Assembly (NCBI RefSeq): GCF_000819725.1
Contig: NZ_CDDH01000073.1
Location: forward strand, 81,240-145,239
DNA: 64,000 bases
From: Aeromonas australiensis
GTDB lineage: Bacteria; Pseudomonadota; Gammaproteobacteria; Enterobacterales; Aeromonadaceae
Direction: 5' to 3'
Shown: piece by piece, positions 9,726 through 17,108 of the stretch
Position numbering within the stretch: the stretch's first letter is position 1
How the letters are laid out: every line of letters begins with the position of its first letter
The notes under the pieces: model-generated
The model's input: the letters and a program-made list of their open reading frames with translations, nothing else
Databases searched by the model: none
Told to the model about the DNA's origin: nothing
Translations under genes and position numbers: made by a program

Positions 9726-10511
9726 ATGAGACGAGCGGCAACATGGTGGGCGGGATTGGCGATGGCCATCTTGTCCCCCGCGCTATGGGGGCAAGAGCCA
9801 CCAGTGAAGATCTGTCTGGGGGAGGGCAACGAGTGGGCCCCCTTTACCTACTGGGAGCGCAAGGACGGGGTGCCCGATACCAGCCGCCTGACCGGTTCGG
9901 CGACCACGCTGGTGCTCGATGCATTGCAACAGAGCGGGCTCTCGCACCAGATCCGCTATCTGCCCTGGGCACGGGTCCAGCAGGAGCTGGCGGATTATCG
10001 CCAGAATGGTCTGTGCGAGCTGACCTGGGATGCCAGCTACAAGCCGGAGCGGGCCGAGTTTGCCTTCTACAGTGTGCCTCTCTATTACACTCGGCTCGCC
10101 TTCTTTTATCTCAAGCGCCGCTTTCCCGAACAACCTGATCTGCAGACGGTCAATCGCTCCCGGGTATGCGGAGTGATTGGCTACAACTACACCCCCTATG
10201 GCCTGGCGCAGGAGCCGCACCGAGTGAGGCAGTTGCAACAGGCGCTCGATATGCTGGCGCGGGATCGCTGTGATTTTCTGCCAAGCGAAATCGAGCCTCT
10301 GGTGGCTGGCATCACTCTTGGCATCTACCGCAGTGAGAGCGGGTTGCTTAACCTCGTCCTGCCCAGCAGAAAGCAGTTTTACCTGTTGGTGAGCAAGGGG
10401 TCCCCCCGCGGCCACCAGCTGGTGAATAACCTCAATCAGGCGCTGGTGGCATTTCAGGAAGGGGGGCATGCCGATGAGGTGATGCGCCGCTTCTTGCCAC
10501 CGATGGAGTAA
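9726..10511 (+). CDS. Periplasmic solute-binding (SBP family 3-like) protein
   Basis: Exported protein resembling the amino-acid binding proteins of ABC transporters. A signal peptide (MRRAATWWAGLAMAILSPALWGQ) precedes a 235-residue binding domain with the typical early strand KICLGEGNEWAPFTY and the ligand-domain segment ELTWDASYKPERAEFAFYS. Start: ATG at 9726, with CGGGAG close upstream. There are no permease or ATPase genes next to it, so it may be an orphan receptor or sensor partner rather than part of a complete transporter. The ligand is unknown. A bidirectional terminator separates it from the convergent peptidase gene. Confidence 0.8.
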   Translation: MRRAATWWAGLAMAILSPALWGQEPPVKICLGEGNEWAPFTYWERKDGVPDTSRLTGSATTLVLDALQQSGLSHQIRYLPWARVQQELADYRQNGLCELTWDASYKPERAEFAFYSVPLYYTRLAFFYLKRRFPEQPDLQTVNRSRVCGVIGYNYTPYGLAQEPHRVRQLQQALDMLARDRCDFLPSEIEPLVAGITLGIYRSESGLLNLVLPSRKQFYLLVSKGSPRGHQLVNNLNQALVAFQEGGHADEVMRRFLPPME

Positions 10512-10551
10512 TAGCGAAGAGTTGCTCTCATTGAGGGGGAAGCAGATAAGC

Positions 10552-10589
10552 AAAGGGCCAGCCGGTGCAAACCGGCTGGCCCTTTTTTA
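10552..10589. terminator. Bidirectional intrinsic terminator
   Basis: AAAGGGCCAGCCGGT and ACCGGCTGGCCCTTT form a long hairpin with a T-run on the plus side and the A/T complement on the other. It sits between convergent genes and should serve both. Confidence 0.92.
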
Positions 10590-10601
10590 TGTGAGAGTCT
10601 G

Positions 10602-11726
10602 TCAGGCCGCCAGACGGGTCAGCACCTTCACCAGCAGCGCGATGCGCGGGGCAATGCTGGCCAGATCCAGATACTCCTCGTCACTGTGGAAACCGGCACC
10701 GATGGGGCCCAGACCATCCAGAGTGGGGATGCCGAGGGCGGCGGTCAGGTTGGCATCGGAGCCGCCCCCCACCTCCTGCCAGCTGATTGTCAGCCCCAGT
10801 TCGGCGCCACACTCCTCCACCAGCTGCATCAGCGCCTGAGTGCCCTCTGACGGCACCATGGCCGGTTTGTGGGCCTCGCGGGTCAGCTGGATGGTGACGC
10901 CATCCAGATGGGGTTGCTTGGCCAGGGTCAGCAGATGATCGTCGATCTGGTGGTACTCCTGATTGTCCCAGAAACGGACATCCACCACGGCGCTGGCATG
11001 GGCCGGCACTATGTTGGCGCCGTTGCCCCCCTCGACAATGCCGATGTTGAGGGTGGTGCCGCTCTCGAAGTTGGTCAGGGCGTTGATGGCCAGGATCCAG
11101 TGGCCCAGCTCGGTGATGGCGCTACGCCCCTTCTGCGGCTCGTTGCCCGCGTGAGCCGCCTTGCCGGTGAAGTCGATGCGATAACGGGCCATCCCCTTGC
11201 GCGCCTTGACCAGCGAGCCATCGGCGCGGGCCGCTTCGGCCACCAGCACCTGCTTTGCCTGTTTGGCCACCGCTGCCAGCCAGTCGCTGGAGTGGAGGGA
11301 GCCAATCTCCTCATCCGGGTTCATGCAGACGCAGATGCTCAGGCGATCGCGCACCTCACGGGGCAGTTCACGCAGGGCATAGACGATGTTGAGCAGCCCG
11401 GATTTCATGTCGGAGACACCGGGACCGTAAGCGCGCTCGCCATCGCTGCTCATCGGGCGGGCGGCGGCGGTGCCGAGGGGGAAGACGGTATCCATATGGC
11501 CGATCAGCATTACATCGATCTGCGCCGCATCAGGCTGGTTGCGGATCTCCAGCCCCACCCCCGCGGCGCCACAGTCGACCCGCTTGATCTGCCAGCCGCC
11601 CATCGCTTCATATTTTGCGGCCATCAGGTCGGCCACTGCCGCAATGCCCGGCTGGTACAGGGATCCGCAATCCAGATTGATCAGCGGGGCCAGTTCGGTC
11701 AGGTATTGATCCAGAGAAAAAGTCAT
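10602..11726 (-). CDS. M20 family metallopeptidase (glutamate carboxypeptidase-like)
   Basis: Di-zinc exopeptidase of the ArgE/DapE/CPG2 family. The first metal motif is MLIGHMDTVFPLGT, the second GVSDMKSGLLN, and the catalytic base and ligand pair lies in CMNPDEEIGS; the dimerisation domain contains GKAAHAGNEPQKGRSAI. I start it at the ATG at 11726, preceded by TGGAG; a GTG four codons upstream is less likely. Length 374 residues. It follows yjiH and yjiG on the same strand after 25 bases and is probably co-transcribed with them, suggesting it cleaves a peptide or conjugate handled by that membrane pair. The substrate is inferred, not seen. Confidence 0.88.
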   Translation of the reverse strand: MTFSLDQYLTELAPLINLDCGSLYQPGIAAVADLMAAKYEAMGGWQIKRVDCGAAGVGLEIRNQPDAAQIDVMLIGHMDTVFPLGTAAARPMSSDGERAYGPGVSDMKSGLLNIVYALRELPREVRDRLSICVCMNPDEEIGSLHSSDWLAAVAKQAKQVLVAEAARADGSLVKARKGMARYRIDFTGKAAHAGNEPQKGRSAITELGHWILAINALTNFESGTTLNIGIVEGGNGANIVPAHASAVVDVRFWDNQEYHQIDDHLLTLAKQPHLDGVTIQLTREAHKPAMVPSEGTQALMQLVEECGAELGLTISWQEVGGGSDANLTAALGIPTLDGLGPIGAGFHSDEEYLDLASIAPRIALLVKVLTRLAA

Positions 11727-11751
11727 TGCTTGCTCCACTATCAGGTTCGGG

Positions 11752-12219
11752 TCAGAGAAGGATGTTCATCACCAGCATGGCGCCGAAGGCGTTGAGTACC
11801 GAGATGGCGACCATGATGGGGATGTAACGCCCTTCGGTGCCGATGCAGCCGAGAATGCGGCCCATGTACTGCACCTGGGAGCCCATCAGGTAGATGGCTG
11901 GCGCCAGAATCGCGATGTGGGTGCCATTGAGGATCCCCTGATCGAACAGGGTGATGACCACGCCGACCGCGCCGCCCATCGACATCCAGGCGCCGATCAG
12001 CACGGCTGCCGCCTCACCGGGCAACCCGAAGATGGCCATGACAGGGGAGAAGATGGCTCCCATGGCATCCAGCGCGCCGGTGATCTGCAGCGCCTTGATG
12101 ATGACGAAGGCCATCAGTACGTTGGGAACGGTAGAGGTGGTGGCGATGACCCAGCCCTTCTTGGCCCCTTCGACGAAGATATCGGTGACGATGGGTTTCT
12201 TGATGTTGGCCTGGTTCAT
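11752..12219 (-). CDS. yjiG: YjiG family membrane protein (nucleoside-recognition/GATE domain)
   Basis: Small integral membrane protein of 155 residues with about four hydrophobic segments, including TSTVPNVLMAFVIIKALQIT and a Gly-rich AVLIGAWMSMGGAVGVVITL stretch typical of the Gate (nucleoside-recognition) fold. In E. coli yjiG sits with yjiH and iadA (isoaspartyl dipeptidase). The start overlaps the yjiH stop by four bases (ATGA), which implies translational coupling and probably a two-subunit complex. Transport activity has not been shown for the family as far as I know. Confidence 0.88.
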   Translation of the reverse strand: MNQANIKKPIVTDIFVEGAKKGWVIATTSTVPNVLMAFVIIKALQITGALDAMGAIFSPVMAIFGLPGEAAAVLIGAWMSMGGAVGVVITLFDQGILNGTHIAILAPAIYLMGSQVQYMGRILGCIGTEGRYIPIMVAISVLNAFGAMLVMNILL

Positions 12220-12944
12220 TTGGCTTGCTCCTGAGTGTTGAGAGTCTGCTGGGTGTTGTTATCTGTCTGCTTGCCTTCGCTCATATTGAGGTAGACCCGG
12301 AACAGGTTGGCCCCGACAAATTTGAAGGCGAACATCACGATGACAGCCAGACCGATGGAGGAGCTGACCGCCGGGCTGCCATCTGCCAGCGTCAGGGTGA
12401 ACAGCACGGCGCCGGAGGAGAAGAAGTTGACGATGGTGGCACCAGCGGAGAACTGGAACATGGTGAACACGTCGGTTTCACGCTTGGTGATGAGCCCTTC
12501 ATCCTTGAGCTGACGGGTCATGGCGGCACCGGCATCGGTACTCTGCAGGGAGGCGATAAGGGCGAGGCCGGTGTTGCCCGGGATCCCCATCAGCGGGCGC
12601 AGCAGCGGGGTCAGCAACTTGCGGGCAGCTTCCAGCGCGCCGTAGTGTTCCAGCACATTGATCATACCGAGAGCAAACATCACGGTGGGGATCAGGGTCA
12701 GGGCGAACAGAAAGCCGTCTCTCGCCCCGTTGCCCCCTTTGCCGCGCATGTCGGTCATGGCGGTCTTGATGCCGTCACCATTCTCGCTGACGCTCTGGAC
12801 CATGGTGCCGAATGAACCGTTCAGCGTGGTGAAATCGAATACCCCGTACCACTCGCCGGATTGCAACAGTCCGGAGAAGAAGACCACGGCGAAGGCCAGT
12901 GCCAGGTAACTGCCTATGCTCACCGAGCGTGTTTTGTCTGTCAT
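12216..12944 (-). CDS. yjiH: YjiH family membrane protein (nucleoside-recognition/GATE domain)
   Basis: Integral membrane protein of 242 residues, first gene of the yjiH-yjiG-M20 peptidase operon. It has an N-terminal hydrophobic segment (ALAFAVVFFSGLLQSG), a central Gate-type region with FALTLIPTVMFALGMINVLE and GNTGLALIASLQSTDAGAAM, and a C-terminal membrane segment before a charged tail. The family is a likely peptide or amino-acid-derivative permease component by gene context only. The start codon ATG at 12944 is 15 bases from a pair of identical AT-rich repeats that could be an operator. Confidence 0.88.
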   Translation of the reverse strand: MTDKTRSVSIGSYLALAFAVVFFSGLLQSGEWYGVFDFTTLNGSFGTMVQSVSENGDGIKTAMTDMRGKGGNGARDGFLFALTLIPTVMFALGMINVLEHYGALEAARKLLTPLLRPLMGIPGNTGLALIASLQSTDAGAAMTRQLKDEGLITKRETDVFTMFQFSAGATIVNFFSSGAVLFTLTLADGSPAVSSSIGLAVIVMFAFKFVGANLFRVYLNMSEGKQTDNNTQQTLNTQEQAK

Positions 12945-12958
12945 TAGCTAGCTCCATA

Positions 12959-12986
12959 TGAATAATTATTTAATCTGAATAATTAT
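12959..12986. promoter_or_regulatory. Direct repeat pair, candidate operator for yjiHG
   Basis: The 11-mer TGAATAATTAT occurs twice, at 12959-12969 and 12976-12986, a 17-base period, just upstream of yjiH. The first copy continues as TGAATAATTATTTA, one mismatch from the ArgR box core TGAATwwwwATTCA. The spacing is shorter than the usual 21-base period of paired ArgR boxes, so the regulator is uncertain. Confidence 0.4.
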
Positions 12987-13148
12987 AATTGATATGGATG
13001 CCACTAAATTGATGGTGGTCAAAATGGTTTGCTACAAATTACGAATGTATTGGGGTTATGTGACTGCGATCGCCATATGCTTGGACGATAATCTGGTTTT
13101 TATCGAATTATTTGAGTGAGTAAAAAGCAGAGGCGGGATAGCGGGGCA

Positions 13149-13175
13149 ATAAAAAACCGGGCACGAGGCCCGGTT
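13149..13175 (-). terminator. Terminator of the frd operon
   Basis: On the minus strand AAACCGGGC and GCCCGGTTT form a hairpin followed by a run of Ts, 22 bases past the frdD stop. Confidence 0.88.
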
Positions 13176-13196
13176 TGCTCAATCAGTCAGATGTGA

Positions 13197-13553
13197 TTAC
13201 TGGAGTACCAGCACCATCAGCAGGCCGACGGTAATGGCAGATACCAGGAAGGCAAAGCCATAGAACACATAGTGGTGCAGCTTGGTGGTGTGGATCCCCA
13301 GATCATGCAGACCGTGATAGATACGGTGCATGCCGTGCCAGATAGGCAGGGCGATGATCACCAGCAGGATGCAGGCACCCCACCAGGAGCTGGCGAAGGC
13401 GTGCACGCGGTCATAGCTCATGGTCTCTACGTCCATGATGCCCATGGGCACCAGCAGACCGGTGATGAGGACAATGACCGGCAGCAGCATGGCAACGACC
13501 ATGCCACCTGCACCAAACAGACCCCAGTAAATCGGTTCGTCAGAACGTCTCAT
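13197..13553 (-). CDS. frdD: Fumarate reductase membrane anchor subunit D
   Basis: One of two small hydrophobic subunits that anchor FrdAB to the inner face of the membrane and form the menaquinol site. The 118 residues hold three membrane segments (GAGGMVVAMLLPVIVLITGLL, WWGACILLVIIALPIW, YGFAFLVSAITVGLLMVLVL). The N-terminus MRRSDEPIYWGLFGAGGM is typical. It is the last gene of frdABCD but is separated from frdC by 118 bases containing a strong hairpin, unlike the tightly packed enterobacterial arrangement. Confidence 0.95.
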   Translation of the reverse strand: MRRSDEPIYWGLFGAGGMVVAMLLPVIVLITGLLVPMGIMDVETMSYDRVHAFASSWWGACILLVIIALPIWHGMHRIYHGLHDLGIHTTKLHHYVFYGFAFLVSAITVGLLMVLVLQ

Positions 13554-13616
13554 GATTATTCCTCAAATCATCGTTAACAGAGATTTCGTGGCCAACGTTG
13601 CCGGGTCAGGGAGAGT

Positions 13617-13635
13617 GGGTTCCCGACAGGAACCC
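13617..13635. repeat. Hairpin in the frdC-frdD gap
   Basis: GGGTTCC and GGAACCC are perfect 7-base arms around a CGACA loop, in the spacer between frdC and frdD. No T-run follows on the minus strand, so it is more likely an RNA stability or processing element than a terminator. Confidence 0.5.
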
Positions 13636-13671
13636 GCCCTTCGTGTGCCAGAACGTTTAATGGTTTTCTCC

Positions 13672-14070
13672 TCAGGCCACGATGATCAGGACAAGCAGGG
13701 ATACCACCGCCAGCGCCACATACTGGGCGAGAACGATCGGCTTCTCCGGCAGCAGGTCTTCACCACGGAAGATACGCATGGCTTTCGGCGCCAGAGCGAA
13801 CCAGGTCTTGGCATGGAACAGGCAGGCTGCCAGGGCAATCACGTGGAACAGGATGGCGATCGGGCTTTGCAGGGATTCCAGCCAGCCGTTAAACGCTTCC
13901 TGACCCTGTACCAGACGCATCAGGCCCCACATCAGCACAACGGCGTAGATGGAGACGAAGATACTGGTGCCTTCGCGGATCATGTAACCGGTGTAGAAGG
14001 CGTTCTTCAGCCACCAGTCTTTCTTCATTTCGCGGACGTAAGGCTTACGTTTGCTATTGGTGTTGTTCAT
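13672..14070 (-). CDS. frdC: Fumarate reductase membrane anchor subunit C
   Basis: Membrane anchor subunit, 132 residues, with three hydrophobic segments (GTSIFVSIYAVVLMWGLMRLV, SPIAILFHVIALAACLFHA, VLAQYVALAVVSLLVLIIVA) and the family's amino-terminal motif KPYVREMKKDWWLKNAFYTG. With FrdD it binds menaquinol and delivers electrons to FrdB. It lies 16 bases after frdB in the same operon. Confidence 0.96.
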   Translation of the reverse strand: MNNTNSKRKPYVREMKKDWWLKNAFYTGYMIREGTSIFVSIYAVVLMWGLMRLVQGQEAFNGWLESLQSPIAILFHVIALAACLFHAKTWFALAPKAMRIFRGEDLLPEKPIVLAQYVALAVVSLLVLIIVA

Positions 14071-14086
14071 GGTCTCATTCCTGCTC

Positions 14087-14821
14087 TCAATCTGGCTTGA
14101 ACATGGCGATCATGTAGTCCTTGGCGCTCTCGACCTTGCCAAGCTGGATGGCTGCGGCCGGGTCTACGCCCTTCGGGCACACGTCAGAGCAGTAACCCAC
14201 GAAGGTACAGCCCCAGACGCCTTCGTCCTGACTGATGATGCGCATCCGCTCTTTGGCACCGGCATCACGGTTGTCGACGTTGTAGCGATAGGCCAGAGCC
14301 AGTGCCGCCGGACCGGTGAACTTCTTGTTGATGCCATACTGCGGGCAGGCTGCGTAGCAGAGACCACAGTTGATGCACTGGGAGAACTGTTTGTACTTCG
14401 CCATATCCGCCGGCGTCTGGATGTACTCGCCATCACACAGACTGCGTGGCTCGCTCGGCATGATATACGGCTTGATGCTCTCCAGCTTCTCGATGAAGTC
14501 GGACATATCGACCACCAGATCGCGCTCGATCGGGAAGTTGTTGAGCGGCTCGATGGTCATCTTGCCCGGCAGGTAGTCCCGCAGGAATGCCTTGCAACCC
14601 AGCTTGGGCACACCGTTGACCATCATGCCGCAGGAGCCGCAGATCGCCATCCGGCAGGACCAGCGGAAGCTCAGGGTCGAGTCCAGGTGATCCTTGATGT
14701 ACTGCAGGGCATCCAGCAGCGACATCTCTCTCTGGTAGGGCACCTGGAAGGTTTGCATCCAGGGCTCGTTATCCTGCTCGGGACGGTAGCGCAGGATCTC
14801 AATTTCAATCATCTCAGCCAT
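14087..14821 (-). CDS. frdB: Fumarate reductase iron-sulfur subunit
   Basis: Carries electrons from menaquinol to the flavin of FrdA. All three cluster motifs are present: 2Fe-2S ([21 protein letters not shown] cut to [10 protein letters not shown] here), then [13 protein letters not shown] and [17 protein letters not shown] for the 4Fe-4S and 3Fe-4S clusters. I start at the ATG at 14821 ([10 protein letters not shown]), which overlaps the frdA stop by eight bases, indicating translational coupling. This gives 244 residues, the usual size; the nine codons upstream in frame belong to the frdA end. Confidence 0.97.
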   Translation of the reverse strand: MAEMIEIEILRYRPEQDNEPWMQTFQVPYQREMSLLDALQYIKDHLDSTLSFRWSCRMAICGSCGMMVNGVPKLGCKAFLRDYLPGKMTIEPLNNFPIERDLVVDMSDFIEKLESIKPYIMPSEPRSLCDGEYIQTPADMAKYKQFSQCINCGLCYAACPQYGINKKFTGPAALALAYRYNVDNRDAGAKERMRIISQDEGVWGCTFVGYCSDVCPKGVDPAAAIQLGKVESAKDYMIAMFKPD

Positions 14822-16598
14822 TCTTCTTAGCCTCGTCTTGTTTCTCACCCTCGGAGCCGTACACGCGTTTTGCCGGCTGGGACTTAGTGATCTTCACATC
14901 GGAGTAATCGATGGAGGGCGTTTCGCCATTGGTGTAGAACGAGAGCGTGTGCTTGAGGAAGTTCACGTCATCACGCTCTTCGTAACCGTCCAGACGCTGG
15001 TGGGAACCGCGGGACTCTTTACGATTGATAGCGGAGTGCGCCATGGCTTCGGCCACGTCCAGCATGTAGCCCAGTTCGATGGCGTACAGCAGGTCGGTGT
15101 TGAAGACCGAGGACTTGTCGTTGATCTTGACCTTCTTGTAACGGACTTTCAGCTCGTTGATCTTGTCGATGGTGCCCTGCATCAGCTCTTCGGTACGATA
15201 GATACCGACCCCGGCTTCCATGGACATGCCCAGCTCATTGCGGATGTCAGCCGGGTTTTCGGTACCGTCGACCTCGAGCAGAGAGAGGTGCTGCTTGATC
15301 AGCGCCTCGGCCTTGGCGGCCAGCGCTTCGGTGTTGCCATGCTGCTGAGTCTTGGCAAATTCACCTGCCTGCTCACCGGCCAGCTTGCCGAATACCACGA
15401 TCTCGGACAGGGAGTTGGAACCCAGACGGTTGGCACCGTGCAGACCGACGGAGGCACATTCGCCCGCGGCGTAGAGGCCGGGCAGACGGGTGGCACACTT
15501 GTTGTCAGTCTCGATACCACCCATGGTGTAGTGGGCAGTCGGACGTACCGGGATAGGCTCTTTGGCCGGGTCCACGTTGACGTAGGCTTTGGCCAGTTCG
15601 CAGATGAATGGCAGACGCTCTTTCAGGTACTTCTCGCCGAGGTGACGCAGGTCGAGGTGAACCACATCGCCCATCGGGCCCTGAATCACTCGGCCTTTCT
15701 GCTGCTCTTGCCAGAATGCCTGGGAAACGCGGTCGCGCGGACCCAGCTCCATGTATTTGCTCTTCGGCTGGCCGATCGGGGTTTCCGGGCCCAAGCCGTA
15801 GTCTTGCAGGTAGCGGTAGCCATCCTTGTTGAGCAGGACGCCACCCTCACCACGACAACCTTCAGTCATCAGGATGCCGGTGCCCGGCAGACCGGTCGGG
15901 TGATACTGGACGAACTCCATATCGCGCAGCGGTACGCCGTGACGGTAGGCCAGCGCCATGCCGTCGCCGGTGACGATGCCGCCGTTGGTGTTGTAACGGT
16001 ACACGCGACCGGCACCACCGGTGGCGAGGATCACCGATTTGGCCTGGATGAAGCGGGTGATACCGTTCTGGATGTCAAAGGTCAGTACGCCCTGGACACG
16101 GCCATCTTCCACGATCAGATCAAGACAGAAGTGCTCGTCGAAGCGCTTGATGCTCGGGTATTTGATGGAGGTCTGGAACAGGGTGTGCAGAATATGGAAA
16201 CCGGACTTGTCTGCGGCGAACCAGGTACGCGGAACCTTCATGCCACCAAACGGACGCACGTTGGCTTTACCATCCGGCTTGCGGCTCCAGGGGCAACCCC
16301 AGTGCTCCAGCTGGACCATCTCTTTGGTCGCATTGTTGACGAAGTAATCGACTACATCCTGCTCGCACAGCCAGTCACCACCGGAGACGGTGTCGTTGAA
16401 GTGGTTTTCGAGGGAGTCGTCATCACGCACGACACCGGCGGCGCCACCTTCGGCTGCAACGGTATGGCTACGCATCGGGTAAACCTTGGAAATCAGGGCG
16501 ATATCCAGGTCTGGCTGTGATTCGGCTATAGCGATAGCGGCGCGCAGGCCAGTACCGCCAGCACCGATGATGGCAACATCGGTCTTGATAATATCCAC
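14814..16598 (-). CDS. frdA: Fumarate reductase flavoprotein subunit
   Basis: Catalytic subunit that reduces fumarate to succinate in anaerobic respiration. It has the FAD dinucleotide motif [13 protein letters not shown], the covalent-flavin histidine motif [13 protein letters not shown], and the active-site region [15 protein letters not shown]. The start is a GTG at 16598 (protein begins [15 protein letters not shown]): AAGGAGG lies five bases upstream, while the in-frame GTG at 16631 has no ribosome site. This gives 594 residues against 602 in E. coli. It heads frdABCD, behind a well-placed FNR site, so it should be induced without oxygen. Confidence 0.96.
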   Translation of the reverse strand: MDIIKTDVAIIGAGGTGLRAAIAIAESQPDLDIALISKVYPMRSHTVAAEGGAAGVVRDDDSLENHFNDTVSGGDWLCEQDVVDYFVNNATKEMVQLEHWGCPWSRKPDGKANVRPFGGMKVPRTWFAADKSGFHILHTLFQTSIKYPSIKRFDEHFCLDLIVEDGRVQGVLTFDIQNGITRFIQAKSVILATGGAGRVYRYNTNGGIVTGDGMALAYRHGVPLRDMEFVQYHPTGLPGTGILMTEGCRGEGGVLLNKDGYRYLQDYGLGPETPIGQPKSKYMELGPRDRVSQAFWQEQQKGRVIQGPMGDVVHLDLRHLGEKYLKERLPFICELAKAYVNVDPAKEPIPVRPTAHYTMGGIETDNKCATRLPGLYAAGECASVGLHGANRLGSNSLSEIVVFGKLAGEQAGEFAKTQQHGNTEALAAKAEALIKQHLSLLEVDGTENPADIRNELGMSMEAGVGIYRTEELMQGTIDKINELKVRYKKVKINDKSSVFNTDLLYAIELGYMLDVAEAMAHSAINRKESRGSHQRLDGYEERDDVNFLKHTLSFYTNGETPSIDYSDVKITKSQPAKRVYGSEGEKQDEAKKNG

Positions 16599-16625
16599 AT
16601 CTGCCTCCTTAGGGATAGATTTGCT

Positions 16626-16673
16626 GGGCACGATTTTGCTCTATGAAAAAAATTCAGGCTTGATGCAAGTCAA
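16626..16673 (-). promoter_or_regulatory. FNR-dependent frdA promoter
   Basis: TTGATGCAAGTCAA (16660-16673) matches the FNR consensus TTGATnnnnATCAA at nine of ten specified bases. A -10-like CAAAAT on the minus strand (16633-16638) predicts transcription from about 16626, which puts the FNR site centre at about -41, the class II position. The leader to the GTG start would be about 28 bases. Confidence 0.75.
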
Positions 16674-17075
16674 GCAGCTAGGTTTTAATCCATTTTTCTT
16701 CGTTATTTTTCTATAAAACACCCAATTCCCTGGATGAAAATGTCGTTATTATCGCCATATCCTGGTGTTATTGAGAAGTTTAACACCTTCGTGCGCATAC
16801 TTTAACTTTCGGATTGTACGTAGTTTTCTTTCAATAAAATGCGAATCGCCTCTCTTTTTAGGTACTCGCGAAAAAAATTTTAAGTTTTTTATTGTTATTT
16901 TTTAATGAGAATTATTGGCGTTTAGTGATTCGGATAGAAATAGCTAATCCTAACTGCGATGATCGCGACAGAGATGATTTGATAATTCCAGACTGACAGC
17001 AAGGATTTCAGGGCGTGGGATGTGCCGGGCACGGTGAGATTACTCACTGAAAATTAAGCGCTATTTAGAAAAAGC
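16674..17075. other. AT-rich intergenic region without a visible gene
   Basis: About 400 bases between the frd promoter and the chemoreceptor terminator. It is clearly more AT-rich than its surroundings, has an imperfect stem GGTGTTA/TTAACACC at 16764-16787, and an AT-rich AATGAGAATTATT near 16904-16916 with weak likeness to a Fur box. No reading frame looks protein-coding. A small RNA cannot be excluded. Confidence 0.5.
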
Positions 17076-17103
17076 AAAGGGGCCGTAAAGGCCCCCTTTT
17101 TAA
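17076..17103. terminator. Terminator after the Cache-type chemoreceptor
   Basis: AAAGGGGCC and GGCCCCCTTTTT form a hairpin just after the chemoreceptor stop on the minus strand; T-rich sequence follows on both strands, so it could stop transcription from either side. Confidence 0.85.
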
Positions 17104-17108
17104 GATGG

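Noticed and set aside
13059..13074. CRP-like TGTGACTGCGATCGCC upstream of yjiH
   Set aside because: The second half-site has only three of five consensus bases and no promoter elements at a suitable distance were found.
14838..16520. 560-codon open frame on the plus strand opposite frdA
   Set aside because: It is the antisense shadow of a clear frdA; the translation lacks any family-like motif and the opposite strand explains all conservation.
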